This document shows, piece after piece, positions 11,334 to 21,070 of a stretch of DNA of 64,000 nt. The stretch lies in contig NW_004797354.1 in NCBI RefSeq assembly GCF_000002075.1, positions 680,170 to 744,169 on the forward strand. Reading direction: 5' to 3'. Source of the stretch: Aplysia californica. Taxonomy: Eukaryota; Mollusca; Gastropoda; Aplysiida; Aplysiidae. A program made the position numbers and the translations under genes. Each line of letters opens with the position of its first letter. Position 1 is the stretch's first letter. The notes below the pieces were generated by a model that made no database searches, was not told the origin of the DNA, and saw only the letters and a program-made list of their open reading frames with translations.

Positions 11334-12477
11334 GAGTGCTGTTTACGTGTACCAGTTGATCGGGTTCTTTAAATTAATAAACAATTTAAAAAAAAAAAAG
11401 ATCAAAAGTGTAAATATAAAATGCATCCTGTACAGGTTCTATCTAAATGTACACATGTGTGTACATTTTGGTTGACCGCAACTTGAGGGGGGGGGGGGGT
11501 GTCCTGGGAAAGATGACAAGAGGGGTGGGGTCATTTGTGAACAGTCCTTAAAAGTAAAACTGCAATCATTCGGCCATAAATAATATGATGTATTACTACA
11601 GAGTTACTACATAAAGTTGATTTTGGACCTCATTTGTCACACTCAGGTATCCCACCTTTAGTTTTAGGCAAAGGGTTTTAATTTTGGAAAGCACTGGGAG
11701 TAGGCCAGAATTGTTCCCACTGTCACTGGGATGAGGCCAAGAAACTATTCCCACTGACACTGAGAACAGACAGGCCCATTAGATGTCTAGATCTATTGTT
11801 CCCACAATGATCTACATGGGCATGATGATGATGGGTTACTAAATACTAGACTATACACATTTATTTTTCTTTGTTATCTAATGCAGATGTAGATATTTAA
11901 GAGTAGATTCTGGTGTGAGTGGAAGAATTTTTTTTAAAAGAAAGGTATGGTCATTCTCTATGCTTGCTTGTTATTCATCATGTACATTAGATCTAGATCT
12001 AATACGGATTTTGGAGACCACGGTACAGGACAGGTAAAAATCCTTCCCGATTCTCCATTTCTTCTAGAATTTAGGCTACGGTCAAGTCTTGGCCTAAGTA
12101 AGCGAAGAGAAGAAAAGTCTGAATTTAATTGAGAAGAGAGCCTACAGAACACGTTAGAAACGAATCTAGATACCTGTTCCATGTCTCCCCCTCTTTTCGC
12201 TGGTCTGTTAAACTTCACCCGCGCCTCTATTATGTCTCTCATTAGTCTCATGGTACCTCTTAGGCCTAGCCTAGGTTGGCAATGTGGGTCCACTAAAGTA
12301 AAGTTCTTAGGCAGAGCAAACTATAAAATGTTCCTGGTCCACTTTTCTCTGTTTGTTATTATAATTGACTTGTATGTGGCAGCCCCCCCCCCCCCCCCCC
12401 CCCCCAATTGTCAAATATTAGATCAATTAAAGTATCAAATAACTGAAGTGCTGAATTTTGCGGTCCACCAAAAATGA

Positions 12478-12705
12478 GCAAACTACAACTAATTCAGAAA
12501 ACCAGGAACCTGCTGGTCCATCCTCCACTTCTGGTCTCCCTCCCCTGCCTCCCCCTCAAAAGAAAAGGAGCAAAAATAAGCCTACGACATGTTGATCTAA
12601 TCAAGAAAATCAGGATCCTGCTGGTCAATCCTCCACTTCTGGTCTCCCTCCACTGCTTCCCCCTAAAAAGAAACAGCGGATGGGATCAAGTAATACTAAT
12701 ATAAC
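12478..12705 (+). repeat. Tandem duplication of a proline-rich coding-like unit
   Basis: Two units of about 118 bp (around 12490 and 12605) share CCTGCTGGTC, ATCCTCCACTTCTGGTCTCC and a CCCCCT-AAAAGAAA end. In one frame both read (E/D)PAG(P/Q)SSTSGLPPL, then PP and a K-rich run. Possibly a nuclear-localisation region of the element's former protein. Confidence 0.45.
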
Positions 12706-12880
12706 AGTGAGAACCTTGCGCCTGTTCCTGTGGTAAACGTCCTCATCCGATGCCTAGATATTCCGGACTTCGATCTCTTCAATGATTCGGATAACAGGTC
12801 CATTTACAACTTAAGTCTCCCCCCCTCCCCCCCTTCTCTCTCTCTATCTCTCTCTCTCTCATGGTATTCTCGCAGCCCTC

Positions 12881-13053
12881 GCTCACTCCGCCTCGCGTCG
12901 CCAGGAACAAGTCTCACTCACTCCGCCTCGCGTCTCCGGGAACAAGTCTCACTCACTCCGCCTCGCGTCGCCGGAAACAAGTCTCACTCACTCCGCCTCA
13001 CGTCTCCGGGAACAAGTCTCACTCACTCTGGCTCGCGTCTCCGGGAACTAGTT
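12881..13053 (+). repeat. 35-bp minisatellite, about five copies
   Basis: Unit TCTCACTCACTCCGCCTCGC then GTCTCCGGGAACAAG, alternating CGTCGCC and CGTCTCC variants. CpG-rich; lies inside the type 3 element. Confidence 0.85.
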
Positions 13054-13244
13054 CGCGTAGCGGTCGATTAGGGCCCATGACTGTATGAGTACAAGTCCGT
13101 TGTTTGCCTAGTGCGCATTAATATACATATATAAACACGGTGGGTCCACCAAAGTTCAATCCAGCCCCTATGATCTGTGTCCTTGCGCGATGAGGGGAAA
13201 AAATGAGGAAATGGTTGGTCGATTTCCATCCTTCTTTAGAAACA

Positions 13245-13390
13245 CTCTGTGCGAATATAACTTCATAGTATCCACACACCCTGTGCGAATATAATTTCAT
13301 AGTATTCGCACACCCTGTGCGAATAAAATTTCATAGTATTCGCACACCCTGTGCGAATAAAATTTCATTCACACACCCTGTGTGAATAAC
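13245..13390 (-). repeat. 34-bp palindromic array, right end of type 3 element
   Basis: Five units starting CCTGTGCGAATA and ending TTCGCACAC, spaced 34 bp (the last shorter), inverted relative to the left array. Confidence 0.8.
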
Positions 13391-13397
13391 TACAGCC

Positions 13398-13700
13398 TTA
13401 TGACAAACAGTACTCGTACATAACAGTGATGACAAAACATACTGGGAAAAGGTAAAATCATGCCTACAAAGAACAAATTTTTACTATGAGATACACTGAT
13501 CAATAAAGGCGTATTTTGCTTCTAAATGAATCTTAAATATATGTTGAAAACTTATTGATATTAGCAATGATGACAAATATTACTTGTACATAACAATGAT
13601 GACACAATGACTCAATGTATTGGAAAAAGGCATTATCATACCAACAAAGAACAAATGTGTATTTTTGAGTTAGACAGATAAACAAGGACATGTTTGTTTA
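13398..13700 (+). repeat. AACAGTGATGACA satellite units, right of nested element
   Basis: Two units about 160-170 bp apart, each with TAACARTGATGACA, a GGAAAA(A)GG block and ACAAAGAACAAAT. They continue the units left of the type 3 element, which split the array. Confidence 0.6.
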
Positions 13701-14960
13701 TTTGTTTGAGTAAAAAGAGCACACATGATTTAAAAAATGTTTGCTCTTAGGACAGTGTAATTTTTAGTACGTCAGTCAGTCTTGTACGGCTGCATGACAA
13801 CACCCCAAACGTCATCACTAAGCACAAAAGCTAAATCTATAACCACAGAAATGACCCATCTCTCGAAGTTTGTTCACACATCACACTCTTGTTCCAGGAA
13901 TCCAATGTAAACACCGCAGTTTGTCTAAAATATTCAAAGGTAGCCTAAAAACACTCAAAACAGTCCTCTACGTCTCCTCCAACGTAAGATTCTTGTGCGT
14001 CACCGGACGCTGACGGCAATGACTACTTTAGTTTTTCTCTTTCCCCCGTTGCCTCCGCTGTTCTGGGGAAGCGGGTAAGGGGAAGTCACCCAAGAAAATA
14101 ATTATATGCGGGCACTGTTGATGATCTGTTCAAAACAAAAGTAGGCTAAAATTAGGACTTCTGGTACGTCGCAAAGTGACGCCAATCACGGCGAATGTTA
14201 AACAGCTGACCGAAATCGTATATCTAGGAACACGATGTTCTTTTCGCGCATCACAGCTTTTGAAGTATTGAATAAACGACGAAAAGCAAAAAGATTTAAC
14301 CACCTACGGTGATTCTACTGAAAAATAATGGTGTTTTCTGAAACACCTAGTGACCTAGTCCATGACGACACGACTGACGCACAAGTGATCCGAATTGTTC
14401 GTTTATTTGCAAACAAATAAACCGATTTCTTGAGCAAGTTAACCTTTCTCGATGACAAAATAGCATAGGATCAAAGCACACGTAAAAAAAACCCACCCAA
14501 AAATACTACATTTTGAACATTCTTGGAAGTTTGCATTGGTGTGCTCAAAATGACAGTCCAGGAATCACTAAAAAACTAACATTTTTTACCAAAAATTTAC
14601 AAACTCAAGATTGTAAAGCTGACATGGGGTCTGAAACTGCTAATGCAGGTTCTACATCCTATATTTGACATGTGTATAAGTTTTGGAGGAATAAATACTG
14701 ATGCATCACATTTTATGCACACTAATGTGAGATGTGTGTGATTTTTCCCACATTTTGGCAATGGCTCATATGCAAAAAAAGGGGTGACGGTGGTGGGGTG
14801 GGCCTGGGGAAGTAAGATGGAGAAAGAAAGAGAAAGAGAGAGAGGAAGTAAGAGAGAGAGAGAGAAAAGGGGGGGGGGGGGGCTGTCTTATAAGGACTGA
14901 TTATTAATTTTATGTTTTGATCCCTTTGAAGTCGTGAAACGCAGTGTAAATAAGCCTACC
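13701..14960. other. Interior of the large palindrome type 1 element, nothing recognised
   Basis: AT-rich sequence with only short frames on both strands. A GA-rich run followed by poly-G lies at 14820-14882. I see no gene, RNA or TIR pair. Confidence 0.5.
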
Positions 14961-15085
14961 AGTAGTTTAAAGTCCGAATAGCAACGGGAGACTATTCGGA
15001 CTCAAGTTAGACCTCTTTTAAGGTACAACCGGTGATTGCGCACGCGCACTGGAATTTGAATCCGAATAGCCACTTCGGACTAAAA

Positions 15086-15799
15086 AATACCTTCTCTACT
15101 TTTACTATTCCCTTGTCCGATTCAGGCTTGACTGCGGCTGTCAAGTCTATCGATTGGCTAGACTCCACATCTTGAAAATGTTAGACCCCGTAAAAAACCA
15201 AGGACTCCGCCTCGCCATGGGGCCTTTCCGTTTTTCTTTAGTGGAGAGGCACCAGGTCATGGCCAATTACGTTCAGGCGAACACAACTTTAAATTCGGAG
15301 TGGTAATCCGTACAATTGTGTGAACAACTCTGTCTAGTTATCCCTACAACATTGTGCCATAGAATTGTGCAAACAACTCTGTCTAGTTATCCCTACAACA
15401 TTGTACACACAATTGCTACACAATTGTACAAATAATTTCTACAGTTATCCATACAATAGTAGGCCTACATGATGCCCCCACTTCCCTCTCCCGGACAACC
15501 GACATTGATGTAGATCTCTATATTTTTTAATGTAATAGTTTGATCTGCTTCAAACATTCCATCCCATGAGATGAAGGAGCGCTCTTACAGAATTAAAGTC
15601 AGAATAATTTGAAAATTTAATTACGATGCAAACTTGTGTTTCGCCCACTCATTACCCTTTATTCAGTTTTGCAAGCACCGTAAAACTCCAGTACTTAACT
15701 AAACTTGGAAACTAAACATAGGTTGTGTCTGCCTTCAGGATTGGTTCTTTAATCTTCCTTTAATTCCATAGTTTGCCAACATAAATTTCAGCAACAAAG
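15086..15799. other. Spacer, no gene recognised
   Basis: Contains a short duplication, ACAACTCTGTCTAGTTATCC at about 15324 and 15370, and several variants of ACAATTGTG/ACAATTGTAC; otherwise unique-looking AT-rich sequence. Confidence 0.45.
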
Positions 15800-16325
15800 G
15801 TTATTTTCTTACTCTTTACTTTTTACTTTACATTTTCATTCTCTGTTGCCGTTAAGCGTTGAGGGGAGATGCAAGTTTCTATGGTAGGCCAGCTCCACAG
15901 CTCTTTCAGTTGAGACATTTATGTTTTCTCAGGGTTTCCTTGACACCCTCGATCCACCTTTTCCGTGGCTTTCATCTTCCTTTATAGCCTGAATGCTTGA
16001 TGTTGTAAGCTCTCGAGGCTGGCTGGCCAGGTGACATGCACGTAACAGGTGGCCGAACCATTTTATTCTCTGTCTTTCTATGTAATGTAGGCAGGACTCA
16101 ATGCCGGTAGCTGGTCTTACTAAACTTCTTCATTTCTCTGCCTGTCTTGTCTTGTGATGTTAAGGGTTTTGTGGAGACCTTTCATTTCGCATACACAGTG
16201 ATTTTGCTTTCATGGGTTCTACTTAATGTCCAGATCTGGCACTGGTAACATTACGTTGGTGTGAATATTGAGGTGAAGCTATCTCTTTGTGTCCATGGAG
16301 ATGTTTGGATGAGATAGGGGGGGGG

Positions 16326-16461
16326 NNNNNNNNNNNNNNNNNNNNNNNNNNNNNNNNNNNNNNNNNNNNNNNNNNNNNNNNNNNNNNNNNNNNNNNNNNN
16401 NNNNNNNNNNNNNNNNNNNNNNNNNNNNNNNNNNNNNNNNNNNNNNNNNNNNNNNNNNNNN
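16326..16461. other. Assembly gap (136 N)
   Basis: A run of N inside the LINE, beginning after a G-rich run. True length and content are unknown; the translations that span it mean nothing. Confidence 1.
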
Positions 16462-16689
16462 AGCATTGGAAGGAAAAGGGCGTTGATGAGCTTCGCCTTG
16501 GTGCTCATGGGGATATTGGGATGTTTCAGGAGAGGGCCGAGTTGGTAGCTGACTGCTTTGGCTCTCTGGCATCTAGTCTCTATTTCTCGATCTAATTTTC
16601 CATTTTCTGTGAAAATGCTGCCCAAGTATTTGAATTCTCTGCTTTGTTTTAGTTGGGATCCATTGATGTTGATATCCACTTTGCCTGGA

Positions 16690-17540
16690 TGCTAAGGCTC
16701 ACAATCGATAAAATGGTATCCCTCCACTCTAAAATGAACCGACGTGACCGCTTGGTAGGTTTATGACGTAAGGCGAGCAAAGAGTGGTTAACCTTGATGA
16801 CCTATCACAGTGCATAGTGGGATGAGACGTGCCATTTTCACTTATTATCCTATCATGAGTCTCAAATTATACGCTTATCCAGTTGCCCCTCCCCCTTACC
16901 TGTCGAAAATGTATAGCTTTCCATCTCTGACGATCACCCCCAACTGCCTTTGTCGTTACCCACAATTACGTTGTGAACACACCAATTAAAATTCAGTCTG
17001 TCTCGCAAATTCGGGAGCAGAGACAACTTCTGCAATTGTCAGGGAAGAGTTCACAGTTCGATGTGATCCCGCCTGGAGCGAACGTGTAGGCCCTACCCGC
17101 CCAGCGAGTGATGTAAGTTTAGGGGGAGAGCTCAAGTGTGAGTACTATGTTTAGGGAAAACAAACGTGTCGGTCAGTTCACACCCCGGTGTGATCCCCTC
17201 TGGGGCAAACATTGTTTCGCTTATCGAGTTTTACAACATGTATTATGTGATCACATTCACGACAGTGGCTGATCTTTAACGCGACGGACAGTTTATTGAT
17301 TTCAACTTTTCACTCTTGGTTGATCGGCTGTCCCGCCCGGGTTTTTGTTCCGGAAATGATGATCTGAAATGCGGGATCTTAGCCGAATCTAGACCTTCAG
17401 AGTGAATCAGAGCGGGATCTTAGGGGTGACTTTTGTATAGTAAAAATTCTGTTTTCTTAAAACAGCGGGATCTTAAGCGAACCGGGATCGTAAGCGGTGG
17501 GATCTTAGACGGAGACTACTGTATTATAAACACAGGAGGT
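16690..17540. mobile_element. Unclassified insertion replacing the LINE RT core
   Basis: No LINE coding is visible here on either strand, while LINE coding resumes on both sides. The right edge reads gggatcttagacggagacta then ctgta, which resembles the end of a Tigger-like element (TACAGTAGTCTCCG on the other strand), but I found no matching left end. Its interior holds repeated gggatctta motifs at 17.37-17.51 kb. Confidence 0.4.
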
Positions 17541-18715
17541 GAGATAGAACGCATCCCTGTCGTACTCTAGATCTTACTCTGAACTAGTCTATATTGCCTT
17601 ACTTCGTTGTCACTGAGCTTCTGCTGCTGGTGTATAGAGGTCGGACATTATATAACATTTGTCTTCTGACACCATACTTTTGGAGTGGCTTCCAGAGTTT
17701 TGCATGGTGTAGTCTGTCAAAAGTCTTCTCCTGGTCTGTAAAGACAATGTTGAATTCTTTGTTGTGTTTGATTGTTTTCTTGCATATCTGTCTTAATGCG
17801 AATACAGCATCCGTGCATCCTCTTTTCTTCTGGAAATCCAAACTGAGCTTTGATCAGATTTCTCTCTACAATAGGTCCGCTGTTCTTTGCGTATATTTTC
17901 CCTGAGTGATTTAATAGAGAGATACCTCTGTGTGTTATGCAGTCGCGTTTGTTGCCTTTCTTTTTCAATAATGGTACCACTATGGCTTCATGTCAGTCAT
18001 CTGGGCATTTCCTTTGCTCCCAGGCTCTATTGAAAATTCACCTCAGCCACAGTCCACCGGTGTTTCCTGAAGCTCTTATGGTTTCCACTGTGATGTCATC
18101 TGGTCGTGGGGCTTTGTTCTTGGGACAGGTTTTGAGTGCCTTTTCGATTTCACGGAGAAGTATGGGTGGTTCTGTTTGTTCTCCATATGATGGTTGGAAC
18201 TCTTTTTGTTGTCTGTGGCAAGCGTCTGGGTTGATTAGTTCTTGGAAGTAATTTTCCCATCTCTTCTTGATGGCATGCTTGCTGAGAATGGCATTAAAAT
18301 TACCCTCTTTATCGTTTATAATTCATGTCGGGTTGTATAGGTCTTTCCTTACCTGCATGCTGTTCACACTTTTATAAAACTCTCTAGGGTTTTCCTTTCA
18401 GATTTTGGTTAGTTTCTCCCCATATATTTTCCATGCATTTTCTTTAGCAGTTTTGATGATTCTTCTGGTCGCTCGTCTCGCTTTTCTGTATTCTATATAG
18501 TCCTATTCGGTCTTTGACATTTGCCATTTCTTGAATATTATCTTCTTTTTTATTTTAATTGCTTCTCTGGTTTCGTCATTCCACAAGCATGTTGTTCTGC
18601 CTTTGTTTCCCCCTATTCATTTGGTGCCACAACTGTTTTTCAGTATTCCCGACAGGGATTTTAAAACAATTTTCATAATTGTGTTAAAATACTATTTATT
18701 TATAGGACCGTCATC

Positions 18716-18917
18716 ATGACAGAACCAAGTAGTTTGCGAGAACAAGGGAACGAACACTTCAAGGCCAGTCGATATGAGGATGCTCTTTCTTGCTACAAAG
18801 AAGCCCTGGACACTGGAAACATGAAAGATCTTGAGAAGGCTGTGGTGTATAAAAATAAGGCTGCATGCTTTCTAAAGCTAGGCAAAAACCAGGAAGCTAT
18901 TGATGATGCCTCATCAT
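18716..18917 (+). CDS. unc45: unc45 coding exon 1 (TPR1-TPR2)
   Basis: Encodes residues 1-67. The exon itself begins at 18706 after the acceptor tttatag and has 10 nt of 5' UTR. It ends in phase 1 before gtaagt. It carries the first TPR ([18 protein letters not shown]) and most of the second, with clamp residues R8, N12 and N47. Confidence 0.93.
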
Positions 18918-21005
18918 GTAAGTACTCACTTTTACTTTTAATTATGGTAACAGCATTGTGATTTTGTTTCTTCTCTTCTGTGTATTTATTGGTTTTCAAA
19001 TTTTTATCCTCCTTCCTTGTAATATTTAGTTATTTGGCAAGAGTATTCTGGATTAGGGTATAATTTGTGTCCAAATCTTTTAAATGGTGTATTCCAAAGT
19101 TCTTACAGAACAAGATATTAATCTTTTTCTTGTCTGCTGAAAAGCCAGGACCTGACACTATTGATGATTATGCTTTTTCAGTTAAGGGGGGCGTGCTGGT
19201 CAGGTCGTGGGCCTCGGGGGACTGATTTTCACTCACTCTGAGCACTTTTTACTTTTGGTATTTTCCGATCCCTCATTCAGTCTAGATTATATTGACACTA
19301 GTCGCTGAGTGCTTAATATTAACAGTATTCAATTTTTTTTGGCTTTGTGTTGTGTACTAACATGTTCGATGTTTCGCCTAGCTTTCTCAAAACACACTTT
19401 TTCACCACTCTTTGCTTGCATATATGCCGGGGTTTTTTTGTCTCCACTTTTTAAATTTTCCGTCACAGAGACTTGAAACTTGGCATGTAGTTAGAAAAAT
19501 GGTTTGTACTTGTAGTGGGTTTGGTTAGTTTTTTACGTTTTGCTTCAGAATTATTTTTACCATTTTTTTTTTAATGCCAAAAATATTTTTTAAAGATCAA
19601 ATTCCATATCCCCAACTGTGAGAACAATTTTGGATACTTTCTAAGTATAGTGTGAGAAATCAAAATAGCTAGCTGCAAGCACCTATTTATTTGTGACTTT
19701 TTTCAAGTTACAGAATTTTAAAAAGTTTAAAACTGCAGAAATGGTGGAGAAAAAAAAATTCTATCCAATTTTCAAGATGGCCGCTGTTTCCATGGCAGTG
19801 GCTTACGTAATCGTAATCGAGTGTGTCAGCAGTTGAACATAAATCTTTTTTCTCATGCTTAGTGCCTGTGACAAAAGTTGTTTCAGTTTGTTCAGTTTTT
19901 CTTTAGTTAAAAATGTTGTCCCGTAAGTAGGCCCTTTAAGTACGCTTGTTCCTTGCCATTTTCTCAGTTTTGCTCTCATATATTTTAATGGTCATGGTCT
20001 CCAGATCAATATTACATGCTCTTTTATTGGATTTTTCTTTTTAAGATAAAAACAACAAAACAGTTAAGATTGGGAAATTAATTAAATATTTTGTCTGTTT
20101 AATATACTTTAGGAGATTTCACCTCTGACCTGTTCCTCTCTTTCTGGCTGTAGATATAGGAAGGGGATTGATATACAGTCAAACCTGCCCTGACAGCCAC
20201 CTCTATAAGACGGCCACCTGTACTAACGGCCACCTGTACAAACGGCCACTTTCCATTTCCCCCCTTGCGTTTTTTCTATATAATTTAACTGTGTAAAACG
20301 GGCACCTGTCCAACGCGACCGCAGCCACCATATTTTAACACACAACCCATATCACACTAAGCAATAACACCTGTCTTAGACGGCCAACTTATTGACTCCA
20401 TTACGTTTTATCATAAACTGTGCGCTGGCCCCTGGTGTTGTGGGGGAGCCATCATAATTCAATCACACATGTCGTTGTTGTTAGGTAGTCCCTCCAACCT
20501 ATCATGTTTGTAGGCCCCTCCCACTGTTGACCAATAGGTACCAATTTTCAGCTGCTGGTGAAGTAAGCATGTGATCCCTCATAACCCATAAGCCCCGCCC
20601 AGAACTTCATACTCAAATCGTACGTGAGATGAGTGGTCACTGTTTACCCAGTAAGTAACAAAGGACGTCAACATGAACTTGTTACAGAAGCGTCGCTCGT
20701 TCTCTGAGTGGTGGCGACCCATGTGTTTGTTTTAACATGGCACTCGGTCTTCCTCATCTCATACATTTCGTTTTATTGTCATTCTTGGGGAAAATCAGCA
20801 AGAAAATAACAATAAAAATAACAAAGAAAATACAAACCAACAACAACAAAAACAAGAACAATGCGGCTACTTTCGATTGAGACTTCAGATGGGAATTGTT
20901 TGTTTTCTTCATCTTGATCAGTCCTGCCTAAGACTGCCACCTGTCTTATAGGGCCACTTTTCTCCTTGACAATAGGTGGCCGTCTTACACAGGTTTGACT
21001 GTATA

Positions 21006-21070
<65 letters not shown>

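Larger units (their letters stand above)
10866..13397. mobile_element. Inverted-repeat element with palindrome type 3 arrays, nested in satellite DNA
   Basis: The left end has three 34-36-bp units and the right end about five 34-bp units in reverse orientation, each centred on TTCGCACCGGGTGTGCGAA-like palindromes. TTATGAC flanks both ends (10859-10865, 13398-13404), and joining the flanks restores a gap-free satellite unit, which supports a real insertion of 2532 bp. Inside are CpG-rich DNA at 10.98-11.05 kb, a transposase-like exon remnant, a tandem proline-rich coding repeat and a 35-bp minisatellite. Confidence 0.65.
9780..15085. mobile_element. Large inverted-repeat element with palindrome type 1 ends
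   Basis: The left end holds four TTCGGACTCGAGTCCGAA-type units at 9785-9882 and the right end three at 14970-15085. The block 9862-9914 matches 15022-15073 in reverse (GTGGCTATTCGGA, CAAA, GTGCGCAATCAC, GTACC in order). The interior contains AACAGTGATGACA satellite units, a nested type 3 element and about 1.4 kb with no recognised coding. Size (5.3 kb) assumes these two ends belong together. Confidence 0.55.
15800..18665 (-). mobile_element. Broken RTE-like LINE
   Basis: Minus-strand fragments of an endonuclease/reverse-transcriptase ORF. From 5' to 3' on that strand they are RTTCLWNDETREAIK near 18.55 kb, EYRKARRATRRIIKTAKENA (18.4-18.5 kb), KTCPKNKAPRPDDIT (18.1 kb), THRGISLLNHSGKIYAK (17.9 kb), LRQICKKTIKH (17.75 kb), then REFKYLGSIFTENGKLDREI (16.6 kb), RQRIKWFGHLLRACH (16.05 kb) and RKRWIEGVKETLRKH (15.95 kb). 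Frames change and stops occur, so it is dead. The catalytic YADD segment is missing: 16.69-17.54 kb holds unrelated DNA. An assembly gap cuts the thumb region. The RTE-type call rests on the remembered pattern of the KYLGS...ETRCQ block. Confidence 0.82.

Noticed and set aside
10866-13390. 34-bp and 35-bp regular arrays that could suggest a CRISPR
   Set aside because: Whole units repeat with no unique spacers, the arrays are inverted at element ends, and the DNA is clearly animal.
16251-16679. A 142-residue minus-strand frame with a block of unknown residues
   Set aside because: It crosses the 136-N gap. Only its first half is real, and that is LINE coding, counted in the LINE entry.
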